Source: an uncultured Erysipelotrichaceae bacterium (GTDB lineage: Bacteria > Bacillota_I > Bacilli_A > Erysipelotrichales > Erysipelotrichaceae). Taken from it: a stretch of 57,669 nucleotides of DNA. The position numbers and the translations under genes are program-made. This document shows positions 7,734-15,528 of the stretch, in pieces. The notes beneath the pieces are model-generated. The model did no database searches and was not told the origin of the DNA. It saw only the letters and a program-made list of their open reading frames with translations. The stretch's first letter is position 1; each line of letters starts with the position of its first letter. The stretch lies in the NCBI GenBank assembly GCA_947649125.1, contig CANSQL010000009.1, positions 1 to 57,669 of the forward strand. Reading direction: 5' to 3'.

Positions 7734-8165
7734 ATGAACACCCCGTTACATATCCTGTTATTCAAGGTATTTCACCTCCAACGAAAGAAAATGCGAAGTG
7801 ATATGAAGCGATACGGACTATTTCCGGGTCAGCCCAAGGTGCTTCGCTACATCAATGTTCATGAAAACTGCAAGCTGAGTGATATCGCAAGAGAATGTGA
7901 TATTGAATGCGCTACTGCCAGTAAGCTGTTAGAAGGCTTAGCGGAAAGCGGAATGCTGGAGCGTTCCGTCAATACAATGAATAAGCGGGCACTTCAAATC
8001 AATATTACCGATAAGGGCAGATATGCGCTTAGCTTATGGGAGCGACACTGTGAAGAAATTGAGAAAATCGCGATGCAGGACTTTACCGAAGCTGAAATTA
8101 AACGCTTTAAACAGGACATGCAGCGTATTTATCATAACCTGAGTAAAATAAACACAAAGGAGTGA
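7734..8165 (+). CDS. MarR-family transcriptional regulator
   Basis: 143 aa with a central winged helix-turn-helix: CKLSDIARECDIECATASKLLEGLAESGMLERSVNTMNKRA includes the recognition helix and wing, then ITDKG. The N- and C-terminal helices form the usual dimer interface. The ATG at 7734 follows AAAGGAAG. Its stop lies 4 bp before the first ABC gene, so it is very likely the local regulator of the exporter, acting on the two TTAG-N4-CTAA sites at its own promoter. The effector is unknown. Confidence 0.88.
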   Translation: MNTPLHILLFKVFHLQRKKMRSDMKRYGLFPGQPKVLRYINVHENCKLSDIARECDIECATASKLLEGLAESGMLERSVNTMNKRALQINITDKGRYALSLWERHCEEIEKIAMQDFTEAEIKRFKQDMQRIYHNLSKINTKE

Positions 8166-8169
8166 TTGG

Positions 8170-9894
8170 ATGATCAAGCGTTTATATCCCTATATGCGTA
8201 AATATAAAAAACAGTTATTTTTGGCTTGCTTTTGTGTTGTTGCGGAAACTGTTTTTGAACTCATTATACCGGTATTTATGGCTGATTTGATTGATGTGGG
8301 AATCAGTCAGGGAAATCGTGATGTAATTATGGAACAAGGTTTGTTGATGCTGTTTTGTGCACTTTGTTCCTTACTGTTAGGAATACTGTATGCACGCTAT
8401 GCAGCTCTTGCGGGACAGGGCTTCGGAGCAGAGCTGCGTAAGGCACAGTTTGAAAAGCTGCAGGACTTTACCTTTTCCAATATCGATCATTTTTCGACCG
8501 CTTCCTTAATCACAAGATTAAGCAGTGATACGGCAATTATTCAAGGTGCGGTATCTAACGGAATTCGTCCGCTTGTACGCTCACCGGTAATGATGCTGAG
8601 TGCTTTGATTTTTACCTTTGCGATCAATCTGAAGCTTGCCTGTATCTTTTTAATCACAATGCCGATTTTGGGTATCGGTTTATGGATCATCGTACATAAG
8701 GTGGCACCGTATTATCGCCGTATGCAGCAGGCAGTGGATAAGGTCAATGTCGTTGTTCAGGAAAACATCAATGCGATTCGAGTGGTAAAGGCATATGTCA
8801 GAGATGATTATGAGGAAGCAAAGTTTGATAAAGTAAGCAAGGAGCTGCAGGCTGTTTCTATTCGCTCCTTTTCGACCTCGGTATGGAATCTGCCGTTATT
8901 TCAAGCAGTTGTATATGCCACAATGGTATGTCTGTTATGGTTCGGCGGGAATATGATCTTTGAAGGCTCGATGCAGGTCGGTGAGCTTACCGGTTTCTTA
9001 AGCTATGTGCTGCAGATTTTAAACGGCTTAATGATGCTGTCTAATGTGTTTCTGATGCTGACAAGAAGCATGGCCGGCGGTGAGCGAATTCTTGAGGTGC
9101 TTGATGAACCGATTTCAATGACCTCACCGAAGGACTCTGAGCTTGAAATCACCGAAGGCAGTATTTCCTTTCAGCATGTCAGCTTTAAATATCATAACGA
9201 AGCAAGTGAAAATGTATTGACCGATATTCATCTGAATATTCCTGCCGGCAGTACCGTCGGTATTTTAGGCGGAACCGGCTCGGCAAAATCAACACTTGTA
9301 CAGCTCATACCGCGATTGTATGATGTAAGTGAAGGACAGGTTTTGATCGATCGACATGATGTCAGGGAATATTCATTAAGTCATCTGCGATCAAGCATCG
9401 CTATGGTACTGCAGAAAAACACACTGTTTTCCGGTACCGTCAGAGAAAACTTGTTGTGGGGCAATCCGAATGCCGATGATGCAGCCTTGAAACAGGCCCT
9501 ACAAATCGCTTGTGCCGATGAATTTGTCAATGCCTTTCCTAACGGTCTTGATACTTGGCTTGAACAGGGCGGTGTCAATCTCTCCGGCGGTCAAAAGCAG
9601 CGTCTTTGTATTGCCCGCGCCTTGTTGAAGCAGCCGAAAATACTGATCTTTGATGATTCTACAAGTGCAGTGGACAGCGCAACCGAACAATCGATCAAGA
9701 CAGGCTTGGCACAGCTTAAAAATACCACCGTTATCATTATCGCGCAGCGTATCAGCAGTGTTATGAACTGCGATCAAATCATAATTTTAGAGGACGGCAA
9801 GGTCAATGCAGTCGGTAACCATGATACCTTATCAGCGAATAATCAGATTTATCGCGAAATCTATCAATCACAAAAGGAAGGAGCGATGCTGTAA
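8170..9894 (+). CDS. ABC exporter half-transporter with degenerate ATP site
   Basis: 574 aa: six-helix membrane domain (residues about 1-300), then an ATPase domain. The motifs are non-standard. The Walker A is GGTGSAKST (Ala for the last Gly, about residue 368), the residue after Walker B is Asp not Glu (IFDDSTS, about 492), and the switch position is Gln not His (IAQR, about 524). The signature LSGGQ is canonical. This is the pattern of the BmrC/TM287-type subunit in heterodimeric multidrug exporters, where one of two ATP sites hydrolyses poorly. Start codon ATG after AAGGAGTGATTGG. The stop overlaps the partner start (TAATG). Confidence 0.9.
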   Translation: MIKRLYPYMRKYKKQLFLACFCVVAETVFELIIPVFMADLIDVGISQGNRDVIMEQGLLMLFCALCSLLLGILYARYAALAGQGFGAELRKAQFEKLQDFTFSNIDHFSTASLITRLSSDTAIIQGAVSNGIRPLVRSPVMMLSALIFTFAINLKLACIFLITMPILGIGLWIIVHKVAPYYRRMQQAVDKVNVVVQENINAIRVVKAYVRDDYEEAKFDKVSKELQAVSIRSFSTSVWNLPLFQAVVYATMVCLLWFGGNMIFEGSMQVGELTGFLSYVLQILNGLMMLSNVFLMLTRSMAGGERILEVLDEPISMTSPKDSELEITEGSISFQHVSFKYHNEASENVLTDIHLNIPAGSTVGILGGTGSAKSTLVQLIPRLYDVSEGQVLIDRHDVREYSLSHLRSSIAMVLQKNTLFSGTVRENLLWGNPNADDAALKQALQIACADEFVNAFPNGLDTWLEQGGVNLSGGQKQRLCIARALLKQPKILIFDDSTSAVDSATEQSIKTGLAQLKNTTVIIIAQRISSVMNCDQIIILEDGKVNAVGNHDTLSANNQIYREIYQSQKEGAML

Positions 9895-11747
9895 TGAAAA
9901 ACGATAAAAAAACGATTCCTTCCGATCGTGCGGCAACCTTACGCTGTTTTATCCCTTATCTGTCAAGATATCGCTTTTCCTTATGGGGCATTGCCCTGCT
10001 TGTGATATTCAGTGCCGCAGTAAATCTTTACGGAACCTATTTGATTGCCCCGATCATCAATCAATATATCCTGCCGCATAACTATGACGGTCTTTTACAG
10101 GCAGTGCTGTTTATGTGCGCAATGTATACACTCGGTGTGATCAGTACCGCAGTTTATAAGCAGCGCATGACAAAAATTGCGCAAGCCGTTATATTCGATA
10201 TTCGCAAGGATCTGTTTGAACATATGCAGTCGCTTCCGCTGCAGTTCTTTGATACAAATACACACGGTGATATCATGTCTCATTATACCAATGATTTAGA
10301 TACGCTACAGGATGCCTTTCATAACTGCTTCGATAATATCATTCAAAGCTTTACGATCATTGTCGGTACATTAATTGCCATCTTTATTTTAAATTGGCAG
10401 TTGTCGTGTATCGTATCCTTATTTATGATAATCATGACATGGCTGATTCAATACTACGGAAAGCGCAGTAAAAAATATTTCCGTATTCAACAACAGGCAA
10501 TGGGAGCATTAAACGGCTTTATCGAGGAATCGGTAGAAGGTGCCCGAGTAATCAAGGTTTTCCAACATGAACGACAGTCGATTGCGGATTTTGACAAGCG
10601 CAATGAGAATTTACGTTTTGCGTCTGCCAATGCCTTGACCTATGCAGGAAGAACGATACCGACCGTGGTTTCTCTTTCCTATGTGAACTATGCGATCGTT
10701 GCCTGTATCGGCGGTTTCCTTGTGCTTTCGAATCAGCTGATGCTCGGAGAGCTTTCCGCTTATTTGATTTATGTAAGACAGACGGCAATGCCGATCAATC
10801 AATTCACCCAACAGCTGAATTTCATTCTTGCCGCTTTGGCAGGGGCACAGCGTATCTTTACCCTGATGGGCATACAACCGGAAATTGATGAAGGCAGAGT
10901 TACACTGGCTCAGGTGAAAAAGGGCACTGACAACAGCTTGACGGAAAGTGAAACCCATACCGGACAGTGGGCATGGCGCCATCCGCATGAAAACAAAATC
11001 GAATATGTTCCGTTAGCCGGTGATGTGCGCTTTGAAAATGTCGTATTTGCCTATCAAAGCGATCAAACGATATTAAAGGGCATCAGTCTTTACGCAAAGC
11101 CGGGTCAAAAGATTGCCTTTGTCGGCAGTACCGGAGCCGGTAAAACAACTATTACCAATTTAATCAATCGCTTTTATGATATCGCACAGGGCAGCATCAT
11201 GTATGACGGTATTGATGTGAAGCTGATTAAAAAGGCCGATTTACGAAAATCGATCGCAATCGTATTACAGGATACTCATTTATTCAGTGATACGATTATG
11301 GAAAATATCCGCTACGGTAATTTAAACGCAAGCGATGAACAGGTCATTGAAGCCGCAAAGCTTGCCAATGCACACAGCTTTATCAGACGTTTACCGCAGG
11401 GCTATCAAACACAGGTCCAAAGTGACGGAGCGAATTTATCATCAGGGCAAAGACAGCTGTTGGCAATCGCAAGAGCGGCGGTATGCGATCCGCCGGTATT
11501 GATTTTAGATGAAGCGACAAGCTCAATCGATACAAGAACCGAAAAGCTGATTGAAAAGGGGATGGATCAGCTTATGAAGGGCAGAACCGTCTTTGTGATT
11601 GCGCATCGTTTAAGTACGGTTCGTAATGCCGATGCAATCATGGTATTGGATCACGGTGTCATAATTGAGCGCGGTTCCCATGAGGAGCTGTTGAATAAGA
11701 GAGGCCGTTATTATCAGCTTTACAACGGACAGTTTGAATTAGATTAA
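9894..11747 (+). CDS. ABC exporter half-transporter, catalytic partner
   Basis: 617 aa: membrane domain, an extra loop of about 45 residues before the ATPase domain, then canonical Walker A (GSTGAGKTT, about residue 410), Walker B with catalytic Glu (LDEATS, about 537) and H-loop (IAHRLST, about 570). Its signature is LSSGQ instead of LSGGQ. In the heterodimer that signature faces the degenerate Walker motifs of the partner, so both halves of the weak site are altered together. Translational overlap with the upstream subunit supports an obligate pair. Substrate unknown; the MarR context suggests export of toxic compounds. Confidence 0.9.
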   Translation: MKNDKKTIPSDRAATLRCFIPYLSRYRFSLWGIALLVIFSAAVNLYGTYLIAPIINQYILPHNYDGLLQAVLFMCAMYTLGVISTAVYKQRMTKIAQAVIFDIRKDLFEHMQSLPLQFFDTNTHGDIMSHYTNDLDTLQDAFHNCFDNIIQSFTIIVGTLIAIFILNWQLSCIVSLFMIIMTWLIQYYGKRSKKYFRIQQQAMGALNGFIEESVEGARVIKVFQHERQSIADFDKRNENLRFASANALTYAGRTIPTVVSLSYVNYAIVACIGGFLVLSNQLMLGELSAYLIYVRQTAMPINQFTQQLNFILAALAGAQRIFTLMGIQPEIDEGRVTLAQVKKGTDNSLTESETHTGQWAWRHPHENKIEYVPLAGDVRFENVVFAYQSDQTILKGISLYAKPGQKIAFVGSTGAGKTTITNLINRFYDIAQGSIMYDGIDVKLIKKADLRKSIAIVLQDTHLFSDTIMENIRYGNLNASDEQVIEAAKLANAHSFIRRLPQGYQTQVQSDGANLSSGQRQLLAIARAAVCDPPVLILDEATSSIDTRTEKLIEKGMDQLMKGRTVFVIAHRLSTVRNADAIMVLDHGVIIERGSHEELLNKRGRYYQLYNGQFELD

Positions 11748-11776
11748 AAAGTATGAATGTGTGCTCATACTTTTTT
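11746..11776 (+). terminator. Terminator of the marR-ABC operon
   Basis: AAAAAGTATGA pairs with TCATACTTTTT across an 8-nt loop, and the T7 tract follows. Confidence 0.8.
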
Positions 11777-11924
11777 TACGTTTATTCACAGCTATCAGTT
11801 TTCTCAAGCAAACCCTCAATCATAAGACAACAAATTAAAATCTTATATCACTGTGATGACAGTCCATCAATTTTTTCATACCAGTAAGCTACATGACCCT
11901 TTCTCAGAAAACCAACATCGTATA

Positions 11925-12515
11925 TTATTCTGAACCCTTCACAAATTTCATCACTGTCTTATAAGCCAAGCATCCCGCACCATATCCAAGTGTATATAAA
12001 ATCATATCCACAAGATCAAGCATACCGCGCATCGTAACAAACTGAAGTACCTCAACCGATAAAGCACAGAAAATAAACAGAATAAAAATCATTCGATCAT
12101 TCAAGCTCTGCTTCAGCCACTTAACGGCAGTATAAAAAGGAATAAACACAGCGATATTCAGAAACAGAAGCACAACACTGTCATTATATGCAGAATCAAT
12201 AAACGCAAACGGATCTAGGCTGATGATTCTTTCACCGATATTGATACGATCAAAAAAGCACAGACTCATTAAAATAAAATACATAAGCATCGTTATCATT
12301 TTTTCAAGGTAAGAAAGCTTTATTTTAAATATGCATTTCAATAAGATATAAACTAAGTCGATATGACAAAAGCATAGAAACAAGCCTTTGTATACATTGT
12401 TAATATTATAGATACGATCAATGATTTGTAAACCGATAAAACGATAGCACAGAAAGCCGATGATAATGCTGACAATCCACAGCACTATATTTTTTAAACC
12501 GTTATTTTTATTCAT
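11925..12515 (-). CDS. VanZ-like membrane protein
   Basis: 196 aa with about six membrane helices and the C-terminal VanZ signature: a conserved acidic-Gln pair (VEVLQF), then LDLVDMILYTLGYGAG. VanZ relatives are linked to glycopeptide tolerance or envelope homeostasis, but the activity is not known. The ATG at 12515 follows AAGGAG. A longer frame reaching 12659 is open but overlaps the decayed transposase fragment on the other strand and has no ribosome site. Confidence 0.7.
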   Translation of the reverse strand: MNKNNGLKNIVLWIVSIIIGFLCYRFIGLQIIDRIYNINNVYKGLFLCFCHIDLVYILLKCIFKIKLSYLEKMITMLMYFILMSLCFFDRINIGERIISLDPFAFIDSAYNDSVVLLFLNIAVFIPFYTAVKWLKQSLNDRMIFILFIFCALSVEVLQFVTMRGMLDLVDMILYTLGYGAGCLAYKTVMKFVKGSE

Positions 12516-12653
12516 TATGCCAAACTCCTTAAGCATTAATCTACGAACGCTTATAGGTATCATATCACAGAAAGCAGTAAAGCTCAATCTGCTAATTCTT
12601 CTACACACTTTTTCGGAAACTGCTTTCAATTCTTGCCTTTCCGAATTTAATAC

Positions 12654-12957
12654 ATTCAAACTGATAACGGTACTGAAATTACAAGTCGTTTAAGAAGTGA
12701 TAAGATTATTCTCTTTGAAGTAAAACTGGAATTCATGAATATAAAGTATCGCCCCATTCGTCCTGTTGCTTCAAGACATAACGGAAAGGTGGAATCATAG
12801 AGAAGATCAGAAAAGATTACATAACTTAAACAGTTTTATTTTCAATGCCCCTCATAAACAACTCAAAAAAATATCTAAAAAAAACAATCATCATCCTATC
12901 CATCCTCTTGGTTATTATCTCCCATACATGATTTTTTTTGACTTCTTTAACGTATAA
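12654..12957 (+). pseudogene. Decayed rve-type (IS481/IS3-like) transposase fragment
   Basis: A first frame from 12654 reads IQTDNGTE, then IKYRPIRP and SRHNGKVES before a stop: the second Asp (TDNG) and Glu (GKVE) of the DDE integrase core. After a small deletion the next frame continues with HREDQKRLHNLNSF and HPIHPLGYYLP, as in the C-terminal part of these transposases, to 12957. No N-terminal half and no clear terminal repeats are visible. It is a relic only. Confidence 0.75.
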
Positions 12958-13006
12958 CTATCATTGACAAACCTACAAAATGACCTTATTCAGTTTTTGT
13001 TTATAC

Positions 13007-13035
13007 TTGAAAACCACGCTTGTTTATAATATAAT
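13007..13035 (+). promoter_or_regulatory. Promoter of the nucleoside hydrolase-ECF operon
   Basis: TTGAAA (13007-13012), 17-bp spacer, TATAAT (13030-13035). Transcription would start at about 13042, right at the first stem of the riboswitch-like leader. Confidence 0.65.
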
Positions 13036-13043
13036 CTTAAAGA

Positions 13044-13083
13044 ACCGGTTTCAAAGCCTCCCGGTATAATCATAGGCAAGGTT
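13044..13083 (+). promoter_or_regulatory. preQ1-I-like riboswitch aptamer (H-type pseudoknot)
   Basis: P1 is ACCGG (13044-13048) with CCGGT (13061-13065). The loop contains GCCT (13056-13059), followed by a single C at 13060. The tail after P1 is AT-rich (13066-13073) and then presents AGGC (13074-13077), which pairs with GCCT as P2. This small pseudoknot, with a lone C between P2 and P1, is the layout of preQ1 class I riboswitches, where a loop C pairs with the ligand. The bases AGGCAAGGTT (13074-13083) can instead pair over 10 positions with 13105-13114, the 5' arm of the terminator (two G-U), giving a mutually exclusive antiterminator. Ligand binding should therefore cause termination. The assignment rests on fold and context. 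Confidence 0.6.
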
Positions 13084-13104
13084 TCAAAGTATGTGTATAT
13101 TAAT

Positions 13105-13132
13105 AGCCTTGTCTTTAAAGACAAGGCTTTTT
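13105..13132 (+). terminator. Leader terminator (expression platform of the riboswitch)
   Basis: AGCCTTGTCTTTAAAGACAAGGCT (13105-13128) is fully self-complementary and runs into T5, 20 bp before the hydrolase ATG. A strong terminator directly ahead of a gene is typical of an attenuated leader. Confidence 0.85.
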
Positions 13133-13152
13133 AATAAAGAAAAGAGGTCAGT

Positions 13153-14133
13153 ATGAAACGAAAGATTATCATTGACTGTGATCCCGGAATAGATGACAGC
13201 TTGGCATTAATGCTGGCATTGAGCTCTGATGATATCGAGGTAATAGGTATTACTATCGTTTCCGGAAATACACCTGTACAAATGGGCTTTGAAAATGCGA
13301 AAAAAGTATTAAAGCATATGCAGCGTTTAGATATTCCCATTTATATCGGTGCAGCTGTACCACTTACGAAAGAATATGTCAATGCGCTTGACACGCATGG
13401 GAAAGATGGCTTGGGCGAAAGTTTTCTGCCTGAGGTAGATGGCTATCAACAAGATAAAGATGCAGTATCCTTTCTCATTGAAACACTGAAAAAAGAGCAT
13501 TGTTCTGTCATTGCGCTTGGACCTTTAACTAACATTGCCCAAGTCATTAGGAAGGATCCGACAGCTTTCGCATGTATCGATCAGCTGATTTCAATGGGCG
13601 GTAATTTTCGCTCCCACGGAAACTGTTCCCCTGTTGCGGAATACAATTACTGGGAAGATCCGGACGGTGCCGCACTTGTATTTCAATACTCAGCAAAAAT
13701 ACAGAAACAAATTCATATGATTGGTTTAGATGTTACAAGAAAAATAGTATTGACACCGAATTTACTATCGTATATCGAGCATCTTCATTCATATCACGGT
13801 ACTTTCATCAAGCAAATTACCAAATTTTATTTTAAGTTTCATTGGGAGTGGGAGCATATCATCGGCTGTGTTATTAATGATCCGTTAGCGATGGCGTTTT
13901 TCATACAGCCACAGCTTTGTGCCGGTTTTGCCGCCTATGTAGAGATTGTAACCGACGGTGCTGCACGAGGTCAGTCTATCGTTGATGAATATGGTTTCTA
14001 TAAGAAAAAGGCAAACGCATATGTATATCATCAAGTAGACACTTTTGCTTTTTATCATTTGTTTTTTGAACGATTATTCCAATGTTCAAAAGCTGAAATT
14101 GCCTATCTTGATAAATTGATTGTAAAGGAGTAA
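13153..14133 (+). CDS. Nucleoside hydrolase, candidate queuosine hydrolase
   Basis: 326 aa of the inosine/uridine-preferring nucleoside hydrolase fold. The calcium/ribose motif DCDPGIDD (Asp8, 10, 14, 15), HGKDGLG, the GPLTNIA threonine and AEYNYWEDPDGAA (Glu and Asn contacting ribose) are present. The usual His just before the last calcium Asp (HD in inosine-type enzymes, proposed leaving-group acid) is Asn here (NDPLA, Asn242). The ATG at 13153 follows AGAGGT. The ECF S-component follows 5 bp after the stop. With the preQ1-like leader and the nearby TGT fusion, release of queuine from the nucleoside queuosine (as reported for QueK in Clostridioides difficile) is a plausible role. The base specificity is inferred. 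Confidence 0.8.
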   Translation: MKRKIIIDCDPGIDDSLALMLALSSDDIEVIGITIVSGNTPVQMGFENAKKVLKHMQRLDIPIYIGAAVPLTKEYVNALDTHGKDGLGESFLPEVDGYQQDKDAVSFLIETLKKEHCSVIALGPLTNIAQVIRKDPTAFACIDQLISMGGNFRSHGNCSPVAEYNYWEDPDGAALVFQYSAKIQKQIHMIGLDVTRKIVLTPNLLSYIEHLHSYHGTFIKQITKFYFKFHWEWEHIIGCVINDPLAMAFFIQPQLCAGFAAYVEIVTDGAARGQSIVDEYGFYKKKANAYVYHQVDTFAFYHLFFERLFQCSKAEIAYLDKLIVKE

Positions 14134-14138
14134 AGTTT

Positions 14139-14678
14139 ATGAAACATTCATTAAGTGTATATCAAATATGTCTTATCGCATTCGCAATCGTATTAAATTT
14201 GGTCGGTGCACAAATTGCTTTATTACTGCAATTACCGATTTATTTAGACAGCATCGGCACTTGTTTGCTTGCTTACGCACTGGGACCTATTTACGCTGTG
14301 CTGCCCGGTTTATTCAGTTCTGTAATCAACACAATGTTAGGTGATGCCTACGCACTTTATTACGCACCGGTCGGAATTTTACTGGGGTTCTTATACGGCT
14401 ATGCATGGAATCATTTTCTGAAAGGAAAAGAGCGCTTGCTCATCGCCGCTTTGTTCATAAGTATTCCTACTTCGCTGTTAAGTGCATGTATTACCGCTTA
14501 CTTATTTGGTGGGATTACCTCTTCCGGTTCGACATACATCGTTCAGCTTTTGGCGCACACACCGTTGGGTTTAACAATCAGCTGTTTTATCGTTCAATTT
14601 ATCACCGATTATTTGGATCGTTTACTTGCTCTCATGTTAGTAAAACAATTTAAACAGCGAATAAAAATATCGAAATAA
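14139..14678 (+). CDS. ECF transporter S-component, candidate queuosine/queuine uptake
   Basis: 179 aa with five or six membrane helices, a PIYLDSIGTCLLAYALGP segment and APVGILLGFLYGY, as in ECF-type substrate-binding S subunits. No A, A' or T component is nearby, so it would use a shared group II energising module located elsewhere. It is translationally close to the nucleoside hydrolase, and the leader suggests regulation by preQ1 or a related deazapurine. This fits ECF-type transporters of the QrtT/QueT kind known for queuosine precursors. Which member it belongs to cannot be decided from sequence alone. Confidence 0.75.
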   Translation: MKHSLSVYQICLIAFAIVLNLVGAQIALLLQLPIYLDSIGTCLLAYALGPIYAVLPGLFSSVINTMLGDAYALYYAPVGILLGFLYGYAWNHFLKGKERLLIAALFISIPTSLLSACITAYLFGGITSSGSTYIVQLLAHTPLGLTISCFIVQFITDYLDRLLALMLVKQFKQRIKISK

Positions 14679-14688
14679 ATCTTTCCTA

Positions 14689-15366
14689 TTATATAGATAA
14701 AACCTCTAAATATTCACAAACACTTTCAGTTAACAGTTTCGCTATAGCCTGTTGATAAGAAGGCTGCATCAATTGACTGCGATCATTTGTATTTGATAAA
14801 AAGCCGCATTCCACCAATACCCCCATAGGCTTCGTCTCATTCAAAATATAATAATCACCCGGCTTTGTATGCTTATCTGTTTGGTTTAATACATTCATGC
14901 GCTTTTGAATCATATCGGCAAAGTTCTTAGAGGTATCGCTTTGCTTCTGATAAAACACTTGTCCGCCGTGTATCGCTACATTAGGATAGGCATTTAAATG
15001 AATACTGATAAACAAATCTACTTGTTTGGCGTTAATTATATTTGCACGCTTTTTCATATCCTCTTTTTTGCGATTACTTGCGCCCTCACTTGCTAAATCA
15101 TATGCGCCGTCTCTTGTGAGAAGCACACTCGCTCCTTTGGTTTCCAGCTCCCTTTTCAGCTGCTTGGAAATCGCAAGATTGATTTGTGCTTCTTTTACGC
15201 CTTCTTTTTGTGCGCCTTCATCTTTTCCGCCGTGTCCCGCATCAACAACGATTACGACACCGTCTAACGGTAAACTCTTTGTTTGCACAAGGGCATGAAT
15301 TTGAATTACTGCACCAAACAGGAAAGCACAGGATAAAGCGATGATCCAATAATACTTTTTTTTCAT
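14689..15366 (-). CDS. cwlD: N-acetylmuramoyl-L-alanine amidase (CwlD-like, Amidase_3)
   Basis: 225 aa, with a signal anchor at residues 5-25 and then the zinc amidase domain. Zinc ligands are His45 (DAGHGG), Glu59 (VKEAQINL) and His123 (SIHLNA), and the catalytic Glu is Glu186 (VECGFLSN). It would cleave the amide between MurNAc and L-Ala in peptidoglycan outside the membrane. It ends 10 bp from the convergent ECF gene, so it is not part of the salvage operon. The cwlD name is by similarity of size and architecture; a sporulation role is not implied. Confidence 0.85.
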   Translation of the reverse strand: MKKKYYWIIALSCAFLFGAVIQIHALVQTKSLPLDGVVIVVDAGHGGKDEGAQKEGVKEAQINLAISKQLKRELETKGASVLLTRDGAYDLASEGASNRKKEDMKKRANIINAKQVDLFISIHLNAYPNVAIHGGQVFYQKQSDTSKNFADMIQKRMNVLNQTDKHTKPGDYYILNETKPMGVLVECGFLSNTNDRSQLMQPSYQQAIAKLLTESVCEYLEVLSI

Positions 15367-15516
15367 AAAATCACCTACCTATATGTATGCTGAAAGAATT
15401 ATATTTATGACTGAAAAGTATTTTATCGGTTTTCAAACTATTGTACTGAAGCATCACAGATATCTTATTATAAATATCATCTGTTTTTTATTATTCTAAA
15501 TCAAATCAGTTTATGT

Positions 15517-15522
15517 TATAAT
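15517..15522 (+). promoter_or_regulatory. -10 box directly ahead of the transporter-TGT fusion (leaderless start?)
   Basis: TATAAT ends 6 bp before the ATG at 15529, and no ribosome site is seen between them. Transcription would start at or next to the A of ATG, so the mRNA may be leaderless. The -35 region (about 15494) is poor. Confidence 0.5.
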
Positions 15523-15528
15523 ACTCCC

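Noticed and set aside
12516-12659. N-terminal extension of the VanZ-like gene
   Set aside because: It overlaps the transposase relic and lacks a ribosome site, while the ATG at 12515 has AAGGAG.
12766-12957. Independent small gene in this frame
   Set aside because: Its sequence is the C-terminal part of an rve-type transposase, so it belongs to the relic.
14689-15366. Amidase as part of the queuosine salvage operon
   Set aside because: It is on the opposite strand, has its own start, and its function is in the cell wall; its position is probably incidental.
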